Assembly (NCBI GenBank): GCA_965276005.1
Contig: OZ254962.1
Coordinates: forward strand, 248,001 to 312,000
Source: G965232465 sp965276005
Lineage (GTDB): Bacteria > Pseudomonadota > Alphaproteobacteria > JAQWUY01
Length of the DNA stretch: 64,000 nt
Reading direction: 5' to 3'
Of this stretch, positions 25,209 to 33,700 are shown piece after piece. Made by a program: the position numbers and the translations under genes. Numbering within the stretch: position 1 is the stretch's first letter; each line of letters starts with the position of its first letter. The notes beneath the pieces are model-generated. The model saw only the letters and a list, made by a program, of their open reading frames with translations. It did no database searches and had not been told where the DNA came from.

Positions 25209-25633
25209 GTGTCTGCTCCTTTTCCATAAAAAATAAGTTCATCCATGTGGACGAATATACACGCCTCAAGAGCAAATAAAAAACATAAAAATTGCAATAT
25301 TGATATGTGTATTTTGCATATATAAAACAAAAAGCAATGCAATATTTAGGAATATAAAGATAAAAACAGCGATAAAATATAGTTTTTTGATTAAAAAATG
25401 CAAAATTAAAATAATAGATATGCATATCAAAGGTGGCAGGACAAACAAAGCAAAGTCTGCCAAGAAAATAGTAATGCCCTATTTTTTGCTTTTTACTTGC
25501 TGATTAAAAAGTAAAAAACAAAAAAGACCCCCCATAAGGGGGGCAAGTATAAGCAATTTTGAGAGAATAGAGAGATCTGAATATACAGACCTATATGAAA
25601 AAACAAAAAGTTTAACCGAAAAATAAAATCGGT
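25209..25633. other. AT-rich spacer between the DUF1127 copies
   Basis: This is the promoter region of copy 1 plus an unassigned AT-rich stretch. The sequence around 25262-25345 resembles 25840-25910 upstream of copy 2, including TTGCAATATTGATATG. A minus-strand frame (25266-25463) encodes hydrophobic residues, but it begins with TTG and lacks a ribosome-binding site, so I do not call it. Confidence 0.5.
25518..25543 (-). terminator. Terminator after the second DUF1127 gene
   Basis: CCCCCC-ATAA-GGGGGG (25528-25543) is followed on the minus strand by TCTTTTTTG. It lies about 90 bases past the stop of copy 2. Confidence 0.7.
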
Positions 25634-25771
25634 TTACTTAATAAGTTTTTTTATCTGATGACGGGATACACCAATATCTTGTAGTTGGTGGTCGGTCAAG
25701 CGGCTTAATTCCGCAATGGTCGCCCGTGTGTGTATTTTTTTAACTATAGGTTTAAAAAAACGCTGTAACAT
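25634..25771 (-). CDS. DUF1127 small protein, copy 2
   Basis: This 45-residue paralogue of the copy at 25071-25208 has the core IAELSRLTDHQLQDIGVSR and basic N-terminus MLQRFFKPIVKKI. AAAGGAATATACAC precedes the ATG. Gene, downstream hairpin and part of the upstream region are all duplicated. The copies differ at about one third of residues, so the duplication is not recent and both are probably used. Confidence 0.85.
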   Translation of the reverse strand: MLQRFFKPIVKKIHTRATIAELSRLTDHQLQDIGVSRHQIKKLIK

Positions 25772-26276
25772 GTGTATATTCCTTTACCAAATGTACATAT
25801 TTTAATGTACGCTGCATTAAACTATGTACTATATATACAGGCTTTATTCACAAATGAAAAATATAAAAAGTGCAATATTGATATGCAATTTATGCATAAA
25901 ACACGATTTTTTATATGAAAATTTATGTAAATCAATAGGTTATAACGGGTTATTTTTTAGACATAGTGCACAAAAAATAGCCATAATGTGGCAGTATTTT
26001 TGTATTTTGCGGCATATAAAGGGGATATGTTACATTTTTTGCACTTGTTTTTTGTTTTTATATCTGCTAGGTTAAAAGCAACTTCCTTATAGAATTGTGT
26101 CGCAATTCGATTGTATTTTTACTTAGTATGTTTATATTTGTTTAATATATCTGTTAAAAATGGCTTTTGTCAAAAAATCTTGATATGAGGAGGGGTATAT
26201 GGTCACTTTGTTTCGTAGGTATAAAATTCTTTAGATTTTGTCATACAAACATAAAAACTGTTTAGAAAGGTACACA
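25772..26276. other. AT-rich intergenic region upstream of DUF1127 copy 2 and ankyrin gene 3
   Basis: The region carries the copy-2 promoter area (minus) and the leader of the third ankyrin gene (plus). A perfect dyad GAATTG-TGTCG-CAATTC lies at 26092-26108. An open plus-strand frame at 25824-26075 is low-complexity and lacks a ribosome-binding site. I see no RNA gene. Confidence 0.5.
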
Positions 26277-26951
26277 ATGATCAAACAATTATTATTTGCG
26301 TTTTTATCGTTTTCATTTTCGTTTTCATTTGCCAATGATTTTTTACAACAAGACTACTGGCAGGGGGTGAATGTTGCCACAGTGCAAAAAAGTATCCGTC
26401 AAGGGCACGATGTCAATGCCCGTGATGCAGATGGCTTTACGGTGTTGATGACGGCGTTGACTCATCGGTCGGATATGAGTGTGATGTCGTTTTTGGTGGA
26501 ATCGGGGGCGGATATAAACGCATCTGTAAAACATGGCATGAGCGATATTATATTTTTGCCCTTTGATACGCAGCAGAGCTTTTTGAAAACCTTTGCGGCG
26601 TTTTTGCAAAAAAGCGATGGCAATCCCAGTGAGGACACACAGGACATTACCGTATTGATGTTGACTATTTTTCAGGCGAATGAGTTTAATAATGCCACTT
26701 TAATACAAGATGTCATTACACTGGGGGCGGATGTGAATTTGGCAACGCACAAGGGTATAACACCGTTGATGTTGGCATCGTTATACGCTGAGAATCCGCA
26801 ACATATACAGGTGTTGTTGGATGCGGGTGCGGATGTACATGTTAAAAACTATGTGGATAAGACCGCTTTTGATGTGGTCGATGAAAACATAAACTACGAC
26901 CCATTAGATGCCAGATGGCGGGCGATTAAAGCGAAATTAAAACCTTTGTAA
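26277..26951 (+). CDS. Secreted ankyrin-repeat protein 3
   Basis: This 224-residue protein starts at ATG 26277, preceded by AGAAAGGT. Its signal peptide is rich in Phe/Ser (LSFSFSFSFA|N). About four ankyrin units follow; clear ones are around 45-80 (NARDADGFTVLMTALTHRSD), 120-155 and 160-195 (TPLMLASLYAENPQHIQVLLDAGADV). It is diverged from the two ankyrin proteins at 1.7-4.4 kb but shares export and the DYxxxNVATVQKSI-type capping segment. The partner is unknown. It is convergent with rluB. Confidence 0.8.
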   Translation: MIKQLLFAFLSFSFSFSFANDFLQQDYWQGVNVATVQKSIRQGHDVNARDADGFTVLMTALTHRSDMSVMSFLVESGADINASVKHGMSDIIFLPFDTQQSFLKTFAAFLQKSDGNPSEDTQDITVLMLTIFQANEFNNATLIQDVITLGADVNLATHKGITPLMLASLYAENPQHIQVLLDAGADVHVKNYVDKTAFDVVDENINYDPLDARWRAIKAKLKPL

Positions 26952-26969
26952 CGGGGGCGATTGTGTTTG

Positions 26970-27812
26970 CTATACCCGTCTTTTTTTATTAGGGATACGG
27001 TTACTAGGCTTACGGGGTTTTGGTTTGGCTTTTGCCCATGATTTTTTAGGTTTTTGCTGCAATATTTTTTGTCGTATTTGCGCAGCGGTAACTTCTCGTA
27101 CTTCGGTGCGGGCGATGGGGGGCAGGGTAAACGGACCATATGCGGTTCTTATCAGGCGGTTGACTTTATAGCCTAAGTGCGTCATCACCCGGCGAATTTC
27201 CCGGTTTTTGCCTTCGGTTAAAGTAACCCGTAACCAGACATTGCTAGCGGTTTGGGCGGTTTCCAGTTCGGCAACGATTTTGCCGTAGTGAACGCCGTCG
27301 ATGGTGATACCGTTTTGTAAGGCTTTTAATGCACGGCTATCGACCGTGCCATGCACCCGCACTCGATAAGTGCGATGCCACTGGTTTTCGGGCAGCTCCA
27401 AAGCCCGGGCAAAATCCCCGTCATTGGTTAGCAACAACAGCCCTTCGGAATGCATATCCAGCCGTCCGATGCTGATGACTCGGGGCATATTGTCGGGCAG
27501 GGTGTCAAAAACGGTTTTTCTGCCCCGTTCATCACGGGTGGTTGTAACCACGCCTACCGGCTTGTGATACAGCCACAATCGCAGCGATTCGAAGGGCGGT
27601 AAGGACGAGCCATTTACGGTGATGGTATCCGTATGGGTTACGCACAAAGCCGGGCTGGTAATAGGGGTGCCATTTACGGTAACAGCACCGTTGATAATCA
27701 GTTTTTCCGCATTGCGGCGGGAACATATACCGCTGCGGGCGATGCGTTTGGCGATTCGCACAGGGGCGGTATTAGCGGTGGTGGCATTGGCAAAAATCTG
27801 TTTTATATCCAT
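26970..27812 (-). CDS. rluB: 23S rRNA pseudouridine synthase, RluB/RsuA family
   Basis: This 280-residue RsuA-family enzyme isomerises uridine in rRNA; RluB modifies 23S rRNA helix 80. Residues ~18-65 are an S4 RNA-binding domain (RIAKRIARSGICSRRNAEKLI). The catalytic aspartate lies in GRLDMHSEGLLLLTNDG, and EGKNREIRRV is the second family motif. The last ~35 residues are a basic tail rich in Lys/Pro/Arg. Its ATG shares a base with the tadA stop (TAATG), so the two are coupled. Confidence 0.88.
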   Translation of the reverse strand: MDIKQIFANATTANTAPVRIAKRIARSGICSRRNAEKLIINGAVTVNGTPITSPALCVTHTDTITVNGSSLPPFESLRLWLYHKPVGVVTTTRDERGRKTVFDTLPDNMPRVISIGRLDMHSEGLLLLTNDGDFARALELPENQWHRTYRVRVHGTVDSRALKALQNGITIDGVHYGKIVAELETAQTASNVWLRVTLTEGKNREIRRVMTHLGYKVNRLIRTAYGPFTLPPIARTEVREVTAAQIRQKILQQKPKKSWAKAKPKPRKPSNRIPNKKRRV

Positions 27813-28264
27813 TATCGCTTGTCCCTAAAAAAGTCCCGCACAATGTCGCCGCAAGCCTGTTCCATAACCCCGCCAATGATGGTCGGTTTGTGGTGAATGG
27901 TCGGCTGGTAAAACACCCTAGCCCCGTGTTCAATAGCCCCGCCCTTAGGGTCATAACAGCCAAATACCAACGACTGCACCCGCACATGGGCAATCGCCCC
28001 AGCACACATGGTGCAGGGTTCCATAGTCACATATAAATCGCATGCGGTAAGGCGTTTTGCCTGCAGCTTTGCCATCGCCATATACAACACAGACATCTCC
28101 GCATGCCGTAAGGCATTGCTATCGGCTTCGGTGCTATTGTGGGCGGCGGCAACCACCGCATCGCCACAAACAACCACCGCCCCCACAGGCGTTTCGTTGT
28201 GGGCATAGGCAAGACGGGCTTGGTCGAGTGCCAGAGTCATATAGGTATGTAAGGTATCATTCAT
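27812..28264 (-). CDS. tadA: tRNA adenosine(34) deaminase
   Basis: This enzyme deaminates A34 to inosine in tRNA-Arg(ACG). It has 150 residues when started at ATG 28264; the open frame extends to 28402 but the extra residues are unlike the family. Zinc and catalytic residues are H54 and E56 in HAEM, and C84 and C87 in EPCTMCAGA. The segment NETPVGAVVV is typical. It is coupled to rluB through TAATG. Confidence 0.9.
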   Translation of the reverse strand: MNDTLHTYMTLALDQARLAYAHNETPVGAVVVCGDAVVAAAHNSTEADSNALRHAEMSVLYMAMAKLQAKRLTACDLYVTMEPCTMCAGAIAHVRVQSLVFGCYDPKGGAIEHGARVFYQPTIHHKPTIIGGVMEQACGDIVRDFFRDKR

Positions 28265-28440
28265 ACACCCACTATATATACAAAACGCCCCACATGTACA
28301 ACACATTATATAAAAACCACATAAACAGAGGGGAGGGGGGCGATGTAAAAAGAAATATATTTTTATATTGAAAACCCCCCGTATTAGTGCTACAAAACGC
28401 ACAGAAAAGAGATAGAAAAGAGATAGAAAAGAAAAAATAA

Positions 28441-28528
28441 GGTTTCGTGGCCGAGTGGTTTAAGGCGCACGCCTGGAAAGCGTGTTGGGGGCAACCCCTC
28501 GGGGGTTCGAATCCCCCCGAAACCGCCA
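28441..28528 (+). tRNA. tRNA-Ser (anticodon GGA)
   Basis: The 88-nt class II tRNA begins GGTTTCG and closes CGAAACC-G-CCA. The anticodon loop CTGGAAA gives GGA. A long variable arm (TTGGGGGCAACCCCTC) is present, as expected for serine, and the CCA is encoded. A possible promoter TTGAAA-17-TACAAA lies at 28368-28396, 44 bases upstream. The convergent HARE-HTH gene ends 9 bases after the tRNA. Confidence 0.96.
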
Positions 28529-28537
28529 TTTGTTTTT

Positions 28538-29476
28538 TTATTCCTTATCCCAGAAATGTTTTCCTTCATTTCCAGATTGGTAAAATTCTCTCACTGTTTT
28601 TATGTAGTCTTTAAAATCCGGATTTGTCTCAGCGATACGGTTGGCTGTATTCCAATCTATGTTTGTTTTTTCTCGAGCATAAATTAAAATTTGGCTGTCT
28701 TTGGGATGTTCCGTATTTAACTGAATAAAACCAATACCGTGTAAACTACATAATATTTGTAATTCATGTTTTGCGTTTTCGTCTATATGTGCTGCTACTA
28801 AATATCCAAAATTAGCCCACGAGGAATTGCTGACTGCTTGGAAAAAATACTTGCGAACTTTGCCTCGATCTAAGTGTTTTTTTACTTCGAACGACCATAG
28901 TTTGGTTTTTTTATCTGAATATTGTTCGACGCACAGCTTTATTTCATCATCCCAATCTTTCGATAATATTTCCATACCTACTAAATCAGGAAACAACCAT
29001 TCGTTTCCGCCTTTTCCACGCAAATTACTCGCCCTCGTGTCATCAATTCGCTTACTATACACATTTAGTCTGAATCTCAAATAGTCTTTTAGGAGTGGGT
29101 ATAAGTCGGGTTCTGATAAGTTTTGTTTTTTGGAAACACTTGTAGTGGATTCGGGTACACTTTCAGCATGCGTAACTATTCGTGCATTTATTGATTCTTT
29201 ATAACAAAATGCGAATCGTTTTTCCCCAATAGCAATAACTTGAATGTTGTCTTTTTTTCCCATTCTTTTTCTAGAAGCAACAATCTCCCCCGCAATTGTT
29301 TGTATTAATATTTTATCTTGTGACAAATCTCGTGTTGATGTATCTCTTTTTTGCATACACCACTTATAGTCATTTTCAAATAACCGACTGGCTATCTTTT
29401 GTGCAGTGTACTCCACATTGGGGTTTTGTTTTAAAAAGGTAACTGCTTTTTCTCTTGAACTCACTCTCACTGGCAT
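28538..29476 (-). CDS. HARE-HTH plus PD-(D/E)xK nuclease-like protein (COG2958/HrgA-like)
   Basis: This 312-residue protein has an N-terminal winged-helix segment (SREKAVTFLKQNPNVEYTAQ, ~6-25 onward) resembling the HARE-HTH domain found with restriction factors. A C-terminal half follows with FPDLVG (about 168-173) and WSFEVKK (about 195-201). The spacing and residues fit the D...ExK core of PD-(D/E)xK nucleases. COG2958/HrgA-like proteins, some linked to restriction loci, share this layout. AAGGA precedes the ATG. It is AT-rich, stands alone against tRNA-Ser with no methylase nearby, and looks horizontally acquired. Function is inferred. Confidence 0.68.
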   Translation of the reverse strand: MPVRVSSREKAVTFLKQNPNVEYTAQKIASRLFENDYKWCMQKRDTSTRDLSQDKILIQTIAGEIVASRKRMGKKDNIQVIAIGEKRFAFCYKESINARIVTHAESVPESTTSVSKKQNLSEPDLYPLLKDYLRFRLNVYSKRIDDTRASNLRGKGGNEWLFPDLVGMEILSKDWDDEIKLCVEQYSDKKTKLWSFEVKKHLDRGKVRKYFFQAVSNSSWANFGYLVAAHIDENAKHELQILCSLHGIGFIQLNTEHPKDSQILIYAREKTNIDWNTANRIAETNPDFKDYIKTVREFYQSGNEGKHFWDKE

Positions 29477-29556
29477 TACAATATCCTTATATATGTATAT
29501 ATTTGGGGTATAACAAAATTCTACCTTAACACAAAATAAGCATACCCTACAATAAA

Positions 29557-29700
29557 CTATTTTTCAACCCGAATCTTATTCCCATCCACATCGTACCCGT
29601 CTTTTCCCGATAGGTAATTGAACTTGTACATGCCCGCCGCTACTATTGTTATTATGATGGCGGTTGTGGTTATCAGCAGGATTTTTAAAAATTTTTTCAT
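29557..29700 (-). CDS. Small single-pass membrane protein
   Basis: This 47-residue protein has a basic start (MKKFLK), one hydrophobic helix (about 7-25) and a charged tail ending VDGNKIRVEK. The start at 29700 lacks a clear ribosome-binding site. It diverges from tsaB with 68 bases between. No family recognised; it may be a chance frame, although the membrane-topology pattern is convincing. Confidence 0.5.
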   Translation of the reverse strand: MKKFLKILLITTTAIIITIVAAGMYKFNYLSGKDGYDVDGNKIRVEK

Positions 29701-29768
29701 GATGGGGGAAGTGTACCATACAAAATAACCAGTCGTCAAGGTGTTGTAAATGTGGTATATAGTGGTGT

Positions 29769-30449
29769 ATGCAAGATTCGTATATATTGGCACTTGACAC
29801 CAGTGGTGGGGCGTGTACTGCTTGTGTTTTTGATACCCGCACACGGGCTGTTTTGGCGGCGGCTTATGAGGCGATGCCTTATGGGCAGGCGACTCGTATT
29901 ATGCCTATGGTCGATGGGGTGGTGCGGCAGGCGGGGGTGTGTCGTACGCAGATAGGGGCTATTTATACTTGTAATGGTCCCGGTTATTTTACCGGTATCC
30001 GTATCGGGCTGAGCACCGCACGAGGGTTGGCGTTGGGGTTACAGGTGCCGCTGTATGGCATATCGTCTTTACAGGCTATGGCGTTTCAGGTGCAGCATAG
30101 CCCCGCCCCCCCTATTGAGTACACAGTGATTATGGAAAGCAAGCGGCAGGATTTTTATGTACAATCATTTCAAGGCACCACCGCCACCAGCCCTATAACC
30201 AGCCTGCTTGCACAACACATATCGCCTAAATCGCACATAGTCGGCAGCGGTATACAGCGGTATTTGCAGACCACCCACAACCCGCATACGACCGTTATCG
30301 ATTGCCCCCCATACCCCAGTGCCGACACTATCGCCCGGGGTATATACGATTTATTGCAACGGGGCGATACGGGGGCTGTATACACGGGGGCGGCACCGTT
30401 GTACTTGCGTGCTGCTGATGTGCGGTCGCCGCCGCAGACGGGGACATAA
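29769..30449 (+). CDS. tsaB: tRNA threonylcarbamoyladenosine synthesis protein TsaB
   Basis: TsaB is the scaffold partner of TsaD in making t6A at position 37 of ANN-decoding tRNAs. This 226-residue protein has the ASKHA-fold start ILALDTSGGACTACVF and the segment CNGPGYFTGIRIGLSTARGLA, the family's most conserved block. It acts in the cytoplasm. The gene rimI, often next to tsaB, is absent here. Confidence 0.9.
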   Translation: MQDSYILALDTSGGACTACVFDTRTRAVLAAAYEAMPYGQATRIMPMVDGVVRQAGVCRTQIGAIYTCNGPGYFTGIRIGLSTARGLALGLQVPLYGISSLQAMAFQVQHSPAPPIEYTVIMESKRQDFYVQSFQGTTATSPITSLLAQHISPKSHIVGSGIQRYLQTTHNPHTTVIDCPPYPSADTIARGIYDLLQRGDTGAVYTGAAPLYLRAADVRSPPQTGT

Positions 30450-30774
30450 ATATGCAAAACTGTATCACAGAGATAAAAACCGTTATGGCAAATACATCGA
30501 TGCGTGGGGTATGCAGTATTGTAAGGTATTGTAAATTAAGGCATAACCACATGGAATGGGTGCGGGCTGATACCCATAAATGATAAAAAAACGATTTTTG
30601 TACTTGTGCTTTGTTATCTTTAGTGGCATAACATCAGATAGAGGTATGCTGTCATATATGATAAAATGTGTTATATAGAATAGAATAATGTGTTATATAA
30701 AATAGAATCAAGATAGCATTTGTTATGTAGAACAGCGTACTAAGTCTATAAAATTAGTATAAGGAGAGAATGTT
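30450..30774 (+). other. Leader and regulatory region of exoprotein 1
   Basis: This 325-bp stretch holds no gene. It contains the 22-bp tandem repeat listed separately and ends with ATAAGGAGAG before the exoprotein ATG. A TATAAA-like -10 lies near 30748, but no matching -35 is convincing. Confidence 0.5.
30665..30708 (+). repeat. Two tandem 22-bp direct repeats upstream of exoprotein 1
   Basis: AATGTGTTATATAGAATAGA begins the unit at 30665-30686; 30687-30708 repeats it with one change. A degenerate third (TGTTATGTAGAACAG) follows near 30720. The 22-bp period is about two DNA turns, fitting a regulator bound on one face of the helix. Confidence 0.7.
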
Positions 30775-33700
30775 ATGACTCATAAATCTATTAAATTTGC
30801 TTTATTGGCAGTATCTGCGTTGGGTGCTGGTGGTGTGGTGTTTGCTGGTGGCTTGCCACAAGGCGGCGTGGTACAACAGGGGGCGGCTGGTATTCGGTAT
30901 ACAGGCGATACCCTGAATATCGATCAGCAATCGGATAAAGCGGTCATCGATTGGAACAGTTTCTCTGTGGGCAAAGGCAACACAGTGAATTTCAACCAGC
31001 CGGCTAGTGATTCGGCAACTTTAAATCGTGTAACGGGGGATTTTACTTCGGAGATCGCCGGACAGATTAACGCTAATGGTAGCGTGTTCTTGGTCAACCC
31101 CAATGGTATACTGATTACTGCGGATGGGGTTATCGATACGGGCAATTTTGTTGCCTCGACTCTCGACATCGACAACAATGATTTTTTGAATGGCGATTAT
31201 ACATTTGCCAACAGCGGTCAAAATGGCGTTGTCGACAACCGGGGCAGTATTGCCGTCGATGACGGTGGTTTTGTAGCCTTACTGGGTGGGGCGGTAAAAA
31301 ACAGCGGTGTTGTCCGTGCCCATGTCGGTAAAGTGGGCTTTGCCGGTGGCGAAAAAATTGTAATGTCATTCGGCAATAACGATTTTTTACGGGTCGAAGT
31401 ACCAACCGACAAGTGGGACAATCTGAGCGATTCGCAAGGCAATAAAGTATCTGCTACTGTCGACTTAGGCGGTACTATCGAATCACGGGGTGGGTTTATC
31501 GACATAACCGTTGCCGATGCGTCCGATATTTTACGGCAATCGATTTTCATGAGTGGCGTGGTAGCTGCAAACACCGTGTCTTCGACAGACGGGGTTATAT
31601 CGATCAGTGGTGGGACTTTGGGAATCAATGGTCGAATCACCGCTGATGCGGATTATGGTAATGCGGGTAGCATAAATATCGCCGTAGATTCCATCGATGG
31701 CAATGGTCAATTTTCTGCGGCGGCACAAAATGGCACGGGCGGTACCATCAAAGTATCGTTACAACACGGGGCGGATCTAACCGTTGGTACCCGTTTCGAT
31801 GTGTCTGGTCGCACTGTTGGGGGGAGTCTGTCGTTTATCGGTGGACTATCCGGCAAAGGTGGGTCGAAGATATTAGGATCTATCGACTTTAAAGCCGATA
31901 GTACGGACGGCAAAGGCGGATATATCGACATTAGCAACAAAGGCGGTTTGGTCGGTCTGTTTTCCGGTACCCTATCGGCAACCGGTAAGGCACAGGGGGG
32001 ACGAATCCGTCTGGGTGGTGCGTTTCAAGGCGGCGGCTACGACCCAAAAACCAGCCAACTCGACACCAAAACCCAAGACCTGTTTGTAACCCGTTGGGCG
32101 GATAACAGCTCCCTTGTTAGTGCTGACAAAACTTCATTAGGCACGGGTGTACATATCGATGTGTCATCTGCATCTGGCAAAGGCGGTACGGCTATTTTGT
32201 GGGCGGATCATACCACCAACAACTATGCGGCTATCGATGCCACTGGTGCCAGCGGCGGTGCGGTGGAAATATCCGGTAAGAAAAAAGTCGAAAGTTTCGG
32301 CTTAGCCCGGGTAAAAGCCGGCAATGGGATTATTTTACTCGATCCGGAAAATGTTGTTATTATTGCCACTAAGACAACGGTATCATTGGTAAAAAAGATT
32401 GCGTTTAGTGGTTCTAAAGGTGACAGGTTTGGTGAGAGTGTGGCATTAAGTCGTAATGGTAAGGTGTTGGTGGTTGGCTCTCCCAACGATGATACTGGTG
32501 CATCTGGTGCGGGGGCGGTATATGTGTACACTATTAGTAAGGGCAACTGGGGGGCAATATCATTTGCAAATAAGATTAAGCATGGTACTGCAACTGGTTT
32601 TGGTACTTCGCTCACATTGAAAGCAAATGATCATTTTGGCTATAGTGTATCGTTAAATACCGATGGGTCAAAGTTGGCAGTTGGTGCTACAGGGGATGAT
32701 ACTGGCGGTTCAAATAGAGGAGCGGTATACCTGTTTAAGATTGACCCATACAATCAGCAAGATAAAAAAAAGGTAGCACAAAGGGCGAAACTTGCTCATA
32801 ATTCTGGTAAGGTCGGTTTTGTTGGCGGTGTTTACCTATATGACGATGATTTGTTTGGTACCAGTGTATCGCTGAGTGGCGATGGAAGCAGATTAGCTGT
32901 TGGTTTAACGGGTATGACTCCCTCAGGTGTAATTGATGGCGGTGCAGTATATGTACTCTGGATAAAATCGTGGGATGATGTGGAGCATAAACTAGGAATG
33001 AAAAAAATTGATGTACATCGTCTTAAGGTTGGTCGGATTTTATTGAATAGTACCGATAAGTTTGGTGGTAGCGTATCGTTAAATGGGGATGGAACAAAAT
33101 TAGCTATTGGTGCATATGGTGATAGCACTAGTAGGGGGACGGTATACCTGTTTACCGTTGAATATAGCAGGGCAACCGGCGAGCCAAAGAATCCAACCCT
33201 TGTGACGAAATTTACACACAGCAGTTCGCAAGCATACGATGAGTTTGGTAGAGCTGTAACTTTAAGTAGTGACGGATCTAAATTGGGCGTTGGTGCTCCA
33301 CACCATAACAATAGTGCCAATGGCGATCCTAACTATGGGACGGTGTACCTGTATAACATTGGTCAAGATGTGTGGAATAACAAGTGGAACAAATGGTACT
33401 ATAGCAGCAATCTAACCCCAACTTTCGATACGAAGATCGATTTTAAGTATGCTGATTCCAAAAATACCAATCCTGACAAATGGAATAATAAATATGATTT
33501 TGGCACATCTTTATCTTTTAGTTATGATGGCTTTGAGTTGATTATTGGAGCACCATATGAAGATAGCGGTTCCAGCGATAATTGGATGAACACCGGGGGG
33601 TTATATGTATTTAATATATCAGGTTATACAACGGCTGGTGACATAAAAGGTCAATTAAATAAGGGTACAGATGTGCAAATTGTTGCCAGCAACGATATTA

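Noticed and set aside
25266..25463. 65-residue hydrophobic minus-strand frame, and the overlapping plus-strand frame at 25300-25503
   Set aside because: TTG start or no ribosome-binding site, very AT-rich DNA where hydrophobic codons arise by chance, and the two frames exclude each other.
25824..26075. 83-residue plus-strand frame in the AT-rich region
   Set aside because: No ribosome-binding site; composition follows base bias, and it covers the upstream region of a DUF1127 gene.
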